Shown: piece after piece, positions 29,712-39,005 of the stretch
Numbering within the stretch: position 1 is the first letter of the stretch
Layout: each line of letters begins with the position of its first letter
Assembly (NCBI GenBank): GCA_947505055.1
Contig: CANNLO010000003.1
Coordinates: forward strand, 1 to 47,781
DNA length: 47,781 bases
Source: Methylococcaceae bacterium
Lineage (GTDB): Bacteria > Pseudomonadota > Gammaproteobacteria > Methylococcales > Methylomonadaceae
Direction of reading: 5' to 3'
Notes under the pieces: model-generated
Told to the model about the DNA's origin: nothing
Databases searched by the model: none
The model's input: the letters and a program-made list of their open reading frames with translations, nothing else
Made by a program: the position numbers and the translations under genes

Positions 29712-30827
29712 ATGGATTTTAATGCGCTACTTCAGCTGATGGTGCAGAAAAAAGCATCAGATTTATTTATAACCGCAGGCCGGGCGCCAACGATAAAAGT
29801 CGATGGCAAACTGCTCGAAGTTTCCAAGACATTGTTGACTCCCGAACAGTCCTTGATGCTGGTGCAAAGTCTAATGAACCAGCGCCAGCGGGATGAATTT
29901 GAAAACACCAAAGAATGCCAGTATGCCATCGGCGTCAATAATCTGGGCCGTTTTCGGATCAGCGCATTTACCCAACGTGACGCGGCCGGCATGGTGCTCA
30001 GACGCATTGAAAATGACATACCAGATGCCGAATCATTAAATTTACCGCCTATATTAAAAGATCTAATCATGGCAAAACGCGGTTTGGTGCTGTTTGTCGG
30101 TGCGACCGGTACCGGTAAGTCAACATCATTGGCGGCCCTTATCAAATATCGTAATCAAAACACTAGCGGGCATATCATCACCATTGAGGATCCTATAGAA
30201 TTTCAGCATCCGCATCTGGGTTGCATTGTCACTCAACGAGAAGTGGGGATTGATACCGAATCTTATGAGGTGGCGTTGAAGAACACCCTACGCCAAGCGC
30301 CCGATGTGATATTGATTGGTGAAATCAGGTCTCGAGAAACCATGCAAAATGCGATCACCTTTGCCGAAACAGGTCATTTATGCCTGTCGACACTGCACGC
30401 CAACAATGCCAATCAGGCCATAGACCGTATTATGCATTTCTTCCCGGATGAAATGCATGGCCAGTTATTTATGGATTTATCGCTTAATTTGCGGGGCATA
30501 GTTGCCCAGCAATTGATCAAACGAACAGACGGCCAAGGGCGTTATCCCGCAATTGAAATATTGATTAATACGCCTTTAGCCAAAGATTACATCCGTAAAG
30601 GCGAGATTAGCAAGCTTAAAGAATTAATGAAAGATTCGCGTGAACACGGCATGCAGACCTTCGACCAGTCACTCTACGATTTATATATGACCGGAAAAAT
30701 AAGTTATGAAGACGCCCTTAACTCCGCTGATTCCCGTAATGAAGTCCGATTGATGATCAAACTGGGCTCCGAAACGGCCGGCAGTTTTGGCGATGATGAC
30801 ATGACGCTATCAGATACGGATAATTAA
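29712..30827 (+). CDS. pilU: Type IV pilus retraction accessory ATPase PilU
   Basis: 371 residues, PilT paralogue. Walker A GATGTGKS is at residues 130-137, the His box is HLCLSTLHANNANQAIDRIMHFFP, and the C-terminus is extended and acidic (DDDMTLSDTDN). PilU works with PilT to retract pili under load. It shares an operon with pilT. Confidence 0.96.
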   Translation: MDFNALLQLMVQKKASDLFITAGRAPTIKVDGKLLEVSKTLLTPEQSLMLVQSLMNQRQRDEFENTKECQYAIGVNNLGRFRISAFTQRDAAGMVLRRIENDIPDAESLNLPPILKDLIMAKRGLVLFVGATGTGKSTSLAALIKYRNQNTSGHIITIEDPIEFQHPHLGCIVTQREVGIDTESYEVALKNTLRQAPDVILIGEIRSRETMQNAITFAETGHLCLSTLHANNANQAIDRIMHFFPDEMHGQLFMDLSLNLRGIVAQQLIKRTDGQGRYPAIEILINTPLAKDYIRKGEISKLKELMKDSREHGMQTFDQSLYDLYMTGKISYEDALNSADSRNEVRLMIKLGSETAGSFGDDDMTLSDTDN

Positions 30828-30874
30828 CTTAATAACTGGTAAAATACATTTTATTTAAATTAAAGCGAGAAACT

Positions 30875-31768
30875 ATGACCGCTCCAGAAGCCTTATATGA
30901 ATCAAAACTGCCGTCTTTAAAACTTCGCGCTCGCGGAAAAGTCCGGGATATTTATAATATTGATGACCGACACATGCTGATCGTGAGCACTGACCGACTG
31001 TCTGCATTTGATGTGATTTTACCGGATCCGATCCCAGGCAAAGGCCGGGTTTTAACCAGTGTGTCCAATTTCTGGTTTGAAAAAATGCAGCACGTTATGC
31101 CGAATCATCTGACTGATATTCCATTGGAACAAGTCGTTCCCGATGTTGCAGAACGGGCACAAATTGAAGGTAGGGCTATCGTTGTTAAATTATTACAGCC
31201 GTTACCTGTTGAAGCGATTGTGCGTGGTTATCTGATCGGTTCCGGCTGGAAAGATTATCAAAAAACCGGTGCTATTTGTGGCATTAAATTACCCGAATAT
31301 TTATTGCAGGCCCAACAATTACCGGAAGCGATTTATACGCCATCTACAAAAGCGGCCGTTGATCAGCATGATGAAAATGTCACGTTTGAAGCAACTGTTG
31401 ACTTGATAGGCCGGGATCTAGCCGAAAAAGTGCGCGATGCCAGCTTAACGTTATATCGCGAAGCCGCAGCCTACGCCAAAGATCGCGGCATTATTATTGC
31501 CGATACCAAATTCGAGTTTGGCGTCGATGATGACGGTGTTTTATATTTGATTGATGAAGCCTTAACCCCTGATTCTTCTAGATTCTGGCCTGCGGATCAA
31601 TATCAGGTCGGCATCAGTCCGCCTAGCTTTGACAAACAGTATATACGCGATTATCTGGAAACCTTGGACTGGAATAAAACTGCACCCGGCCCACATTTAC
31701 CGGCTGAAGTAGCTGCGTATTGCGCGGAGAAATACCGCGAAGCTGAAATCAGGTTAACACAGGGTTAA
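30875..31768 (+). CDS. purC: Phosphoribosylaminoimidazole-succinocarboxamide synthase
   Basis: 297 residues, the longer SAICAR synthase form. The N-terminal [15 protein letters not shown] carries the ATP-binding loop. [48 protein letters not shown] and [33 protein letters not shown] are family signatures. It makes SAICAR in purine synthesis. It lies 47 bp after pilU and may be read from the same transcript or its own promoter. Confidence 0.97.
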   Translation: MTAPEALYESKLPSLKLRARGKVRDIYNIDDRHMLIVSTDRLSAFDVILPDPIPGKGRVLTSVSNFWFEKMQHVMPNHLTDIPLEQVVPDVAERAQIEGRAIVVKLLQPLPVEAIVRGYLIGSGWKDYQKTGAICGIKLPEYLLQAQQLPEAIYTPSTKAAVDQHDENVTFEATVDLIGRDLAEKVRDASLTLYREAAAYAKDRGIIIADTKFEFGVDDDGVLYLIDEALTPDSSRFWPADQYQVGISPPSFDKQYIRDYLETLDWNKTAPGPHLPAEVAAYCAEKYREAEIRLTQG

Positions 31769-31831
31769 TTGATATTTGCTGGGGCAAACTCATTTACCCT
31801 GACGGTTAATAACGCCCCCAAGATAACCAAT

Positions 31832-32407
31832 TTATTTGGTTACCGATTCTTGATCTATTATTTCTACCTGATAACGGTAGGCCCTGATGCGTTCAGACCA
31901 ATAGTCCGAGGGCAATCCCGCTTTTTGTTTTAAATGCCGTAAAAATTGCTCAGGCTCGGGTAGTGACTCCCAAACTGAAGGTAAAAATGTTCCACGTCGA
32001 TTACCTTCCTCCAAAATCAACCCGTCTATGCCCGGTTGTAACTGGGCGATTAAATCCTGCTGCGAACTAAATGAAATCGACTCAGCCGGTGTGAGCAGCG
32101 ACAAATGAATTTCAAGCTCATCGAATTCATAAACTTGCAACGGTGGAAATCGAGGATCTTTAAAAGCGGCGGAAAAGGCATTTTCGGCAATATCTTCAGC
32201 CAACGTTCTGACCGCTTCCAACATCCCAATACAACCGCGTAACTGCTGATTTATCTGCAAAGTAACAAAAGTGGCTCGTTGCTCAGTTAGCTCTTCCGGA
32301 TAATCAGCCAGATTGATTGTTAGTGGCCGACCGGTTTGTAAGCCATGTTGTATGGAGTTTTTGGCTAATGCCAATAGCCGTTGCTGATTGGCTTTATTCA
32401 ATGACAT
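31832..32407 (-). CDS. amrA: AmmeMemoRadiSam system protein A (AMMECR1 domain)
   Basis: About 191 residues. The AMMECR1 signature LRGCIGML is followed by LAEDIAENAFSAAFKDPRFPPL and ELEIHLSLLTPAE. The human AMMECR1 homologue is of unknown biochemical function. I start at ATG 32407 (MSLNKANQ); GTG 32413 is possible. The start lies inside the end of amrB (overlap of ~14 bp), so the two are coupled. A 7-bp hairpin (31824-31842) covers the stop codon. Confidence 0.9.
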   Translation of the reverse strand: MSLNKANQQRLLALAKNSIQHGLQTGRPLTINLADYPEELTEQRATFVTLQINQQLRGCIGMLEAVRTLAEDIAENAFSAAFKDPRFPPLQVYEFDELEIHLSLLTPAESISFSSQQDLIAQLQPGIDGLILEEGNRRGTFLPSVWESLPEPEQFLRHLKQKAGLPSDYWSERIRAYRYQVEIIDQESVTK

Positions 32408-33173
32408 AAGCACCGTAACCTACTACGCTGAATTTATCACCGGCCGTGTCACCAGAATTGCGTAGATCAATCATATTGATCGAAAGCCCTTTTTTTCTCG
32501 CGAGTTTTAACAATCCGCTAACTGGAATCATCCCGCACGCAAATTCTGAAACAAGCTGTTCATAATTTAACCCCTCTATGAGTTTACTGGTAGCTTGATC
32601 CATAACTTTTGCAGTCGTATATTCGTGATAATGACTCAAGTCAGAACTGATAACTATCAGTGTTTCTTCACCGCCCCACAGGGCTTCAAGAACCTGACTG
32701 ACTTGGATAGGCAAAGCATCACCGACAACAACAGGCACGATTTTAAAATTATTAAGTACCTCTTGTAAAAATGGCAAATGCACTTCCAGACTGTGTTCGT
32801 AAGTGTGGGCCTGTTCAAGATATTCGACAAAAGGCAATTGCGCGATTTCTTCTACCCCTGACATATCAACCGGGACATTACCCAGCGGCGTGGCGAATGT
32901 ATCCGCCCGACTTACGGCAAGTCCTCTAAAAGCAAAACGATGTGAAGGCCCCAAAAGCACAACTCGGGTTATCAGGTTTCTGGCTTTTATTAGGCGGGCA
33001 TAAGCACTTGCCGCAATCGGTCCGGAATATATATAGCCAGCATGAGGCACAATAATGGCTTTAGGTGTTTTCGCATTGGTTGCGGCTACACTTAAAAACT
33101 GGCTAAGCATCCTATGAAGTTGCTTTGAATTTTCAGGATAAAATGTACCAGCTACGGCGGGTTGTCTAATCAT
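32394..33173 (-). CDS. amrB: AmmeMemoRadiSam system protein B (MEMO1 family)
   Basis: 259 residues. The MEMO family pattern is clear: RQPAVAGTFYPEN at the N-terminus, VPHAGYIYSGPIAASAY, LLGPSHR, EHSLEVHLPFLQ, VISSDLSHYHEY and a terminal VVGYGAYVIE. The fold resembles class III extradiol dioxygenases, and the histidines could bind a metal. The family occurs in genomic association with AMMECR1 and a radical SAM enzyme. It is divergent from amrS. Confidence 0.93.
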   Translation of the reverse strand: MIRQPAVAGTFYPENSKQLHRMLSQFLSVAATNAKTPKAIIVPHAGYIYSGPIAASAYARLIKARNLITRVVLLGPSHRFAFRGLAVSRADTFATPLGNVPVDMSGVEEIAQLPFVEYLEQAHTYEHSLEVHLPFLQEVLNNFKIVPVVVGDALPIQVSQVLEALWGGEETLIVISSDLSHYHEYTTAKVMDQATSKLIEGLNYEQLVSEFACGMIPVSGLLKLARKKGLSINMIDLRNSGDTAGDKFSVVGYGAYVIE

Positions 33174-33394
33174 GATTTTATCTTGTTTGTTTTACCGTGA
33201 GAATCATTAATCCGAATTTCTTAATGATAGTTAATTAAAAACATTCCAAAAGAATTCAATAATAGAGTCAAGCTCAACTTTTATCCATACGTATCAATAC
33301 GTAAGACTACAAAAAAGCATTTATTTTATTCCAGTTATAAGTCATGCTAGACAAGATTAAGGTAAATGATTTATATCATAACAGGAGAATAATC

Positions 33395-34489
33395 ATGGCT
33401 GACTTTGTTACCCAGCATACCGTAAAAACTCATTACTGGCATACTTTGGAGGATGGCCGGGTACAATGCGATTTGTGTCCGCGCTTTTGCAAGATGCACA
33501 AAGGCCAGCGCGGCTTATGCTTTGTCAGACAGAATCTGGATGAGCAAATAGTCATGACCAGTTACGGTCGCTCCAGCGGCTTTGCCATTGACCCTATCGA
33601 GAAAAAACCGCTAAATCATTTTTTACCAGGCACCCCGGTGTTTTCTTTCGGAACTGCCGGTTGCAATTTGGCCTGTAAGTTCTGTCAGAATTGGGACATC
33701 AGTAAATCCAGGGAAATGGATATCTTGATGAGTAAAGCGTCTCCCGAGGCTATCGCCCGAGCGGCAAAAGGTTATGGTTGTGCTAGCATCGCTTTTACCT
33801 ATAATGATCCGGTAGTTTTTCATGAATATGCGCTGGATACCGCACAAGCCTGTCGGAGTCAGGGCATTAAATCGGTTGCGGTTTCAGCAGGTTATGTTTG
33901 CGAGCAGCCCAGAGCGGAGTTTTATCAATGGATGGATGCCGCCAATATTGATTTGAAAGCCTTTACCGAACGTTTTTATCACCAGGTGACAGGAGGTCAT
34001 CTGGAACCGGTATTGGAAACACTAAAGTATATCAAACATGAAACCCCGACCTGGCTGGAACTGACCACGCTGATCATTCCGGGCGAAAATGATTCAGAAG
34101 CCGAACTGGAAGCCATGACCCAATGGGTGGTCGAACATCTTGGACCGGAGGTGCCGATGCATTTTAGTGCATTCCATCCCGATTGGAAGATGCAGGATAA
34201 GCCAGCCACTCCGCTTTCATCGTTATTGCAGGCAAGACAAATCGCTATAAAAAACGGCGTGCGTTATGCCTATGTAGGCAATGTGCATGACAAGTCCGCA
34301 GACAGCACCTATTGTCATAGCTGCAAACAGTTACTGATAGGCCGTGATTGGTACGAATTGTCTGAATGGAATATCGATGAATCGGATAACTGCCGGTTTT
34401 GTGGGGAACAGTGTGCGGGGGTGTTTCAGTCTAAACCGGGAAACTGGGGAGCGAAACGGCAAGCGGTGTTGATGAATCAGATAAACTGA
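33395..34489 (+). CDS. amrS: AmmeMemoRadiSam system radical SAM enzyme
   Basis: 364 residues from ATG 33395, which has AGGAG 7 nt upstream; the ATG at 33344 has no ribosome-binding site. The radical SAM motif is C90-x3-C94-x2-C97 (GCNLACKFCQNW), as in the PFL-activating-enzyme-like family. The N-terminus carries CDLCPRFC plus a fourth cysteine. The C-terminus adds CHSC and CRFCGEQC, which look like zinc-binding knuckles. The substrate is unknown. It is divergent from amrBA with 222 bp between start codons. Confidence 0.93.
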   Translation: MADFVTQHTVKTHYWHTLEDGRVQCDLCPRFCKMHKGQRGLCFVRQNLDEQIVMTSYGRSSGFAIDPIEKKPLNHFLPGTPVFSFGTAGCNLACKFCQNWDISKSREMDILMSKASPEAIARAAKGYGCASIAFTYNDPVVFHEYALDTAQACRSQGIKSVAVSAGYVCEQPRAEFYQWMDAANIDLKAFTERFYHQVTGGHLEPVLETLKYIKHETPTWLELTTLIIPGENDSEAELEAMTQWVVEHLGPEVPMHFSAFHPDWKMQDKPATPLSSLLQARQIAIKNGVRYAYVGNVHDKSADSTYCHSCKQLLIGRDWYELSEWNIDESDNCRFCGEQCAGVFQSKPGNWGAKRQAVLMNQIN

Positions 34490-34498
34490 TGTCCGGAG

Positions 34499-34539
34499 AA
34501 AGTTTGGAGTTCAAAATCCAGGCTTGAACTCCAAACTTT
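34499..34539. terminator. Long hairpin, GGAGTTCAA core, copy 2; bidirectional terminator
   Basis: A perfect 16-bp stem (34499-34514 with 34524-34539) and 9-nt loop start 10 bp after the amrS stop and lie between the convergent amrS and DUF5765 genes. The central GGAGTTCAA/TTGAACTCC is shared with the hairpin at 16368-16395. Confidence 0.7.
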
Positions 34540-34599
34540 AGATGTTATTCAGCAAGTTGCAAACTGTATTGGCACCAGAAAACTAACTTGATTTACAAA

Positions 34600-35355
34600 C
34601 TACAACGAATCACCAATATATTTTTTATAAAACGGCCAGGTTTTAACGTGCAAATGTTTTCTGATTGGCGATTTAATAACCGATACGCACAAAGCAATCG
34701 AAAACAAACACCAAACCGCCGCATATTCGTTGGGATCGGAGGTGGTAACGTCAGAAATAAACGGCCCTATTAAATAATGGAAGCCTACAAAACGCCAGGA
34801 ACCGTACATGAGCGGCAGATAAAACGCGACCAGAATATAAGTAAAGGCATGTAAACCCCAGTTAAAGCCAAACAACCAGCCGACAGGATCGGACATCAGG
34901 CCGTTCAAAGGCATTTGCCAGGCAATATGCCATGAACCGGAAGTGGAGCATACACTCGGCCCACAAAAACCCTCTGTACCAACGTGGCAAGAGCCAGCCC
35001 AGACAAACGGGTACATTTTGATCAGCATGAACAGAGTGCCAATCGCGCAAAGAGTGTAAACCGTGGTTCGTATTTTTAATTTAACGCTTTCCGGAATGAA
35101 ATACATCGCGACCATATTGACAAAAAATGGCTGGAAAGAAACATGCAAGTAACCTAAAAGCGTGAGAATCTGATTACTAGGATTGTCACATAAATCGATA
35201 TAAACGTAGGTAGCGGCCTGTAACAATTCCATTAAGGCAAAATAAGTTAACGGAATCCAGAGCTCTTTTGATTCCCCTTGTTTAATCGCAACATAAGCTG
35301 CGGTACTAAGACCTGCGACGGCTAAAACACCAGACGCTTCACCACTCCAACACAT
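34600..35355 (-). CDS. DUF5765-like multi-pass membrane protein
   Basis: 251 residues with about six or seven membrane helices. The distinctive start MCWSGEASGVLAVAGLSTAAYVAIK, followed by LWIPLTYFALMELLQAATY and QILTLLGYLHVSFQPFFVNMVAMYF, matches what I recall of DUF5765. A cysteine-rich loop (GSCHVGTEGFCGPSVCSTSG) sits mid-protein and may form disulfides. Function is unknown. It is a single minus-strand gene between a bidirectional hairpin and a 350-bp gap. Confidence 0.75.
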   Translation of the reverse strand: MCWSGEASGVLAVAGLSTAAYVAIKQGESKELWIPLTYFALMELLQAATYVYIDLCDNPSNQILTLLGYLHVSFQPFFVNMVAMYFIPESVKLKIRTTVYTLCAIGTLFMLIKMYPFVWAGSCHVGTEGFCGPSVCSTSGSWHIAWQMPLNGLMSDPVGWLFGFNWGLHAFTYILVAFYLPLMYGSWRFVGFHYLIGPFISDVTTSDPNEYAAVWCLFSIALCVSVIKSPIRKHLHVKTWPFYKKYIGDSL

Positions 35356-35709
35356 AGAACTGACCTTATTTTAATTATTAAATACAGCTTACCCATGTAC
35401 AGGTAGCAGTAATGTTTTATTGGCTGTGATGTATACCATTGAGTGATCGCCAGCCAACACAGCTATAGCCTTGTTTTTTTTAAAATCCGCATGCAGAAAC
35501 ATAAGTGATCTAAACAAACGGTAGTAAACCTTATCATTGTATTACACTGACAGGAATTGAGAAAACGTAATCCATTTTTGTAATAATTTGGCCACTCTAA
35601 AATGGAACACGGATGACGCGGATTTAAACAGCCGTAAGACGAAAGGTGAAAAAATTACAATCCTGGTTTTTTGCTTTTAGTTTCTGGTTAACCAGATCTA
35701 CGCGGCCAA
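35356..35709. other. Intergenic stretch, no gene seen
   Basis: About 350 bp between the DUF5765 gene start and the nadE stop. No open frame is convincing. A 12-bp perfect palindrome CTGGTTAACCAG is at 35684-35695, just downstream of nadE. A near-tandem CGGATGACGCGGAT lies around 35610-35625. Confidence 0.4.
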
Positions 35710-37320
35710 CTAAATGCCTTTATAACCCGAAGTAATCGGATAACGCCGATCGCGACCAAACGCACGCTCTGTAATTCTAATGCCTGGCGGTGATTGCCGG
35801 CGCTTATATTCATTCCGGTCAACCAGGCTGATGGCTATGGTTACATCTTCCCTGCTGAATCCGGCAGCGATTATTTCATCGGCAGATTGATCTTTTTCAA
35901 TATAACGTTCCAAAATCGGATCAAGCAGATCATAAGGCGGCAAGGAATCAGCATCAATTTGATCCGGTGCAAGTTCGGCCGATGGAGGTCTTGAAATGAC
36001 TCGTTCGGGTATGACCTGAGAAATCGAATTACGATAACAGGCCAGCTGATAAACCAATAGTTTGGGCACATCTTTGATTGGCGCAAAACCACCGGACATG
36101 TCGCCGTAAAGCGTCGCGTAACCGACGCTCATTTCACTTTTATTGCCGGTCGTTAATAATAATTTGCCCTGTTTGTTGGACAGCGCCATTAACACCACGC
36201 CCCGGCAACGCGCCTGAATATTTTCCTCGGTGGTATCTTTGGCAGTACCGACAAAAATATCCGCCAACATGCCGGTAAAAGCCTTAACGGCTGGTTCTAT
36301 TGGAATGCTATGGTAATGGACACCCAATAGTTGCGCTTCCAACACTGCATCTTCGTTGCTCATGTCTTGCGTGTAACGTGATGGCAACAAGACCGCTTCA
36401 ACTTTATCGGCGCCCAAGGCATCAACCGCCAAAGCCAGCACCAGCGCTGAATCAATACCACCGGACAAACCTAAAATGGCACCCTGGAAACCATTTTTTC
36501 TGACATAGTCTTTAATGCCCAAAACCAGCGCCTGATATTCGCTGGAGATTTGGTTATAAAGTGGCGCACAAGTGGTTTTTATGGGCTGATTACCATCAAA
36601 CACAACCACGCTGAGTTGCTCTTTAAACTCCGCAGCACGAAAAACAATGTCGCCATCAGCATTCACCACAAATGATGCACCATCAAAAATCAATTCATCC
36701 TGACCGCCAACCTGATTAACATAAACCAAGGGCAATTGGGCCGCCTTTACCTGGCGACATACAATGTCTTCGCGTTGATGTATTTTTCCCGAATTAAACG
36801 GTGAGGCGTTAAGTGTCAGTAATAACTCGGCGCCCGCCTGTTTGTTGTCCTCAATAATGCCGGTTCGCCAAACATCTTCACAAATAGTCAGCCCAATAAA
36901 CCTGCCGTTAAATTCAAATACACAGGGCTGATCACCCGCCGTGAAATAACGTTGTTCATCAAAAACACCATAATTAGGCAAGGCCCGTTTGCGATAACAC
37001 GCGACAATCGCGCCTTGATGAAGTAATGCTGCGCTGTTGTAAAGCTTGCCCCCCTCGTACTCAGGAAATCCGACGACTAAAGCAATACCGATAACACGGT
37101 CGGCAATTTGATAAAGTGCGTTATTTGCGGCGGTAATAAAATCGCTGCGAAATAACAAATCTTCCGCAGGATAACCGGTGACGGTCAGTTCCGGAAAAAC
37201 GACCATATCGGCATTCAGTTGATCACGGGCATGAATTGCTGTGTTGACGATGTTGTCGATATTCGCGGCAATATTGCCAACCAGAAAATTGGTTTGGGCC
37301 AGGGCTATTTTTAGGGTCAT
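35710..37320 (-). CDS. nadE: Glutamine-hydrolysing NAD+ synthase
   Basis: 536 residues, two domains. The N-terminal nitrilase-type glutaminase domain (1-~240) has the triad Glu44 (FPELTVTGYP), a lysine in CYRKRALPNYGVF and Cys147 (LTICEDVW). The C-terminal NAD synthase domain has the ATP-pyrophosphatase loop SGGIDS at 286-291 (LGLSGGIDSALVLALA) and TTGNKSEMSVGYATLYGDMSGGFAPIKD. It amidates nicotinate adenine dinucleotide with glutamine as nitrogen donor. Confidence 0.97.
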   Translation of the reverse strand: MTLKIALAQTNFLVGNIAANIDNIVNTAIHARDQLNADMVVFPELTVTGYPAEDLLFRSDFITAANNALYQIADRVIGIALVVGFPEYEGGKLYNSAALLHQGAIVACYRKRALPNYGVFDEQRYFTAGDQPCVFEFNGRFIGLTICEDVWRTGIIEDNKQAGAELLLTLNASPFNSGKIHQREDIVCRQVKAAQLPLVYVNQVGGQDELIFDGASFVVNADGDIVFRAAEFKEQLSVVVFDGNQPIKTTCAPLYNQISSEYQALVLGIKDYVRKNGFQGAILGLSGGIDSALVLALAVDALGADKVEAVLLPSRYTQDMSNEDAVLEAQLLGVHYHSIPIEPAVKAFTGMLADIFVGTAKDTTEENIQARCRGVVLMALSNKQGKLLLTTGNKSEMSVGYATLYGDMSGGFAPIKDVPKLLVYQLACYRNSISQVIPERVISRPPSAELAPDQIDADSLPPYDLLDPILERYIEKDQSADEIIAAGFSREDVTIAISLVDRNEYKRRQSPPGIRITERAFGRDRRYPITSGYKGI

Positions 37321-37374
37321 TTAGGAAACGATACAAATTTAAAAATACGGAATGAATGGAAGTAAATTAATGAC

Positions 37375-37794
37375 CTACACATTTTCCAGCAAATTAACAA
37401 ATGGATAATGGATTTTCCAGCGGTAAGCTTGAAAATCCCTTCTATCAGTAGCAACAATTCGTCCATGTCCCCAAAATTTCGCTATTAAAATTAACAAGGC
37501 ATCCGCCAAATCCATTGGCAAATCAACGTATTTGCGCATTAGGATTGCCATTCTGGGAAACTCGATTTCACCGATATTAAAAACTTTAAATAAACCATCG
37601 CCTTGCGCCAGCAGGAATTCGGCCGAATATTTTGCACCACAACGGGTTTGTAGTAGATAGCAGACTTCCGTAACAACAGGCACGGTCGTAATCAATGGTT
37701 CATTGAATTCGGAAGCATAACTGCGTAAATTTTGGTGTAAATTGTCGCGACAATCAAGAACAGCCACCCAAAAATCCGTATCGGCACTCATCAT
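37375..37794 (-). CDS. PIN-domain protein (VapC-like toxin)
   Basis: About 139 residues from ATG 37794 (MMSADTDFWVAVLD); a second ATG follows at 37791. The acidic PIN residues are present: ADTDFW at the start, TEVCYLL, LADALLILIA and ATDRRDF, so the RNase site looks intact. The same frame stays open far upstream, past ATG 37887, and that upstream part encodes what looks like the C-terminal half of a cognate antitoxin. The toxin is therefore either fused to an antitoxin remnant or started internally. Confidence 0.7.
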   Translation of the reverse strand: MMSADTDFWVAVLDCRDNLHQNLRSYASEFNEPLITTVPVVTEVCYLLQTRCGAKYSAEFLLAQGDGLFKVFNIGEIEFPRMAILMRKYVDLPMDLADALLILIAKFWGHGRIVATDRRDFQAYRWKIHYPFVNLLENV

Positions 37795-38017
37795 GATTAA
37801 CCCATAAATATTTTTATAATCGACAGACAACTTGCCATCACCTTCCATGCACCCCAGAATTCCATGCTGCTCAATGATTCTTGGCATCTTTTGTTCAGGG
37901 GTGGCAATAGTTTCATCAACCGCTTGCAGCGATTTCTGCTATGGGTTTATGTAATCGTTGTTGTAATGCCAATAGACGTTCAGAGTGAACTTGGTCTAAT
38001 TCAATTTCAATATACAT
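37795..38017 (-). pseudogene. Frameshifted RHH-type antitoxin gene upstream of the PIN gene
   Basis: ATG 38017, with AAGGA 6 nt upstream, starts MYIEIELDQVHSERLLALQQ, RLHKPIAEI, then stops with TGA at 37916-37918 after 33 codons. In the frame of the PIN gene the text continues as LQAVDETIATPEQKMPRII, then GCMEGDGKLSVDYKNIYG, a plausible continuation of a ribbon-helix-helix antitoxin. One inserted or lost base near 37925-37935 would join the two halves. No stop separates the antitoxin tail from the PIN domain. Confidence 0.6.
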
Positions 38018-38138
38018 GTTGATCCTTCTTTTTGAATTAGCTCGAAAATAAAAAAGAGCTAAATCGGAACAGATAAAAACACATAATATCTTGAAGAGTT
38101 TATAGGTTATTATCTGCAGATAGTGTCCGATGTTTCGC

Positions 38139-39005
38139 CTACAAACACCCCTTCATCGCCACGCCAATATCCGTTGGCGAACTGACTACTTCAATACCTG
38201 CAGCTTTAAGCACGGCGACTTTACCTTCTGCAGTGCCTTTGCCACCGGTCACAATTGCACCGGCATGGCCCATGCGTTTTCCTGGAGGTGCGGTTTGACC
38301 AGCGATATACGCAACCACAGGTTTGGTGACATGAGCTTTAATATATTCTGCGGCATCTTCTTCTTCACCTCCGCCAATTTCACCGACCATAACAATACCT
38401 TTGGTTTGTTCATCAGCCTGAAATCGACTGAGTACGTCGACAAAATTCATGCCGTGAATCGGATCGCCGCCTATGCCAACACAGGTGCTTTGTCCCAAGC
38501 CTTGTGCGGTAGTTTGATGAACGGATTCGTAGGTTAAGGTGCCGGAGCGCGATACGATACCTATTGAGCCTGGCAAATGGATATTAGCAGGCATGATGCC
38601 GATTTTGCATTCGCCAGGGGTAATGATGCCCGGGCAGTTGGGACCAATTAACAAGGCACCGGTTTCAGCCATAGCAGCCTTAACGCGCAGCATTTGTAAA
38701 ATGGGTATGCCTTCGGTGATGCAGACAATCAGTTTAATTCCGGCATCAACGGCTTCAAGAATGGCATCGGCCGCATAAAAAGGTGGCACATAAATCACGC
38801 TGGCGGTCGCGCCGGTAGTATTGACTGCATCCTGTACCGTATTAAAAACCGGCAGGCCCAAATGGATTTCGCCGCCACGTTCCGGGGTCACGCCACAGAC
38901 TAATTGCGTGCCATAGTCCAAGGCTTGTTGTGAATGAAAGGTGCCTTGCTTGCCAGTAAAGCCCTGGCAAATTACTTTGGTGTCTTTATTGATTAAAATG
39001 CTCAT
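38139..39005 (-). CDS. sucD: Succinyl-CoA synthetase alpha subunit
   Basis: 288 residues. The CoA-binding fold ([19 protein letters not shown]) and the phosphohistidine His247 in [21 protein letters not shown] are present, plus [12 protein letters not shown]. It catalyses the substrate-level phosphorylation step of the TCA cycle. A malate-CoA ligase (MtkB) identity has to be considered in methylotrophs, but the sequence resembles SucD closely and no serine-cycle gene is adjacent. Its start overlaps the sucC stop. Confidence 0.93.
   Translation of the reverse strand: MSILINKDTKVICQGFTGKQGTFHSQQALDYGTQLVCGVTPERGGEIHLGLPVFNTVQDAVNTTGATASVIYVPPFYAADAILEAVDAGIKLIVCITEGIPILQMLRVKAAMAETGALLIGPNCPGIITPGECKIGIMPANIHLPGSIGIVSRSGTLTYESVHQTTAQGLGQSTCVGIGGDPIHGMNFVDVLSRFQADEQTKGIVMVGEIGGGEEEDAAEYIKAHVTKPVVAYIAGQTAPPGKRMGHAGAIVTGGKGTAEGKVAVLKAAGIEVVSSPTDIGVAMKGCL

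Noticed and set aside
31987..32002. TGTTCCACGT, similar to half of a parS site
   Set aside because: Only one half matches; the second half has no symmetry and it lies inside amrA.
38111..38122. 12-bp perfect palindrome TATCTGCAGATA downstream of sucD
   Set aside because: Short, no T tail and no partner site; not enough to call an operator or terminator.
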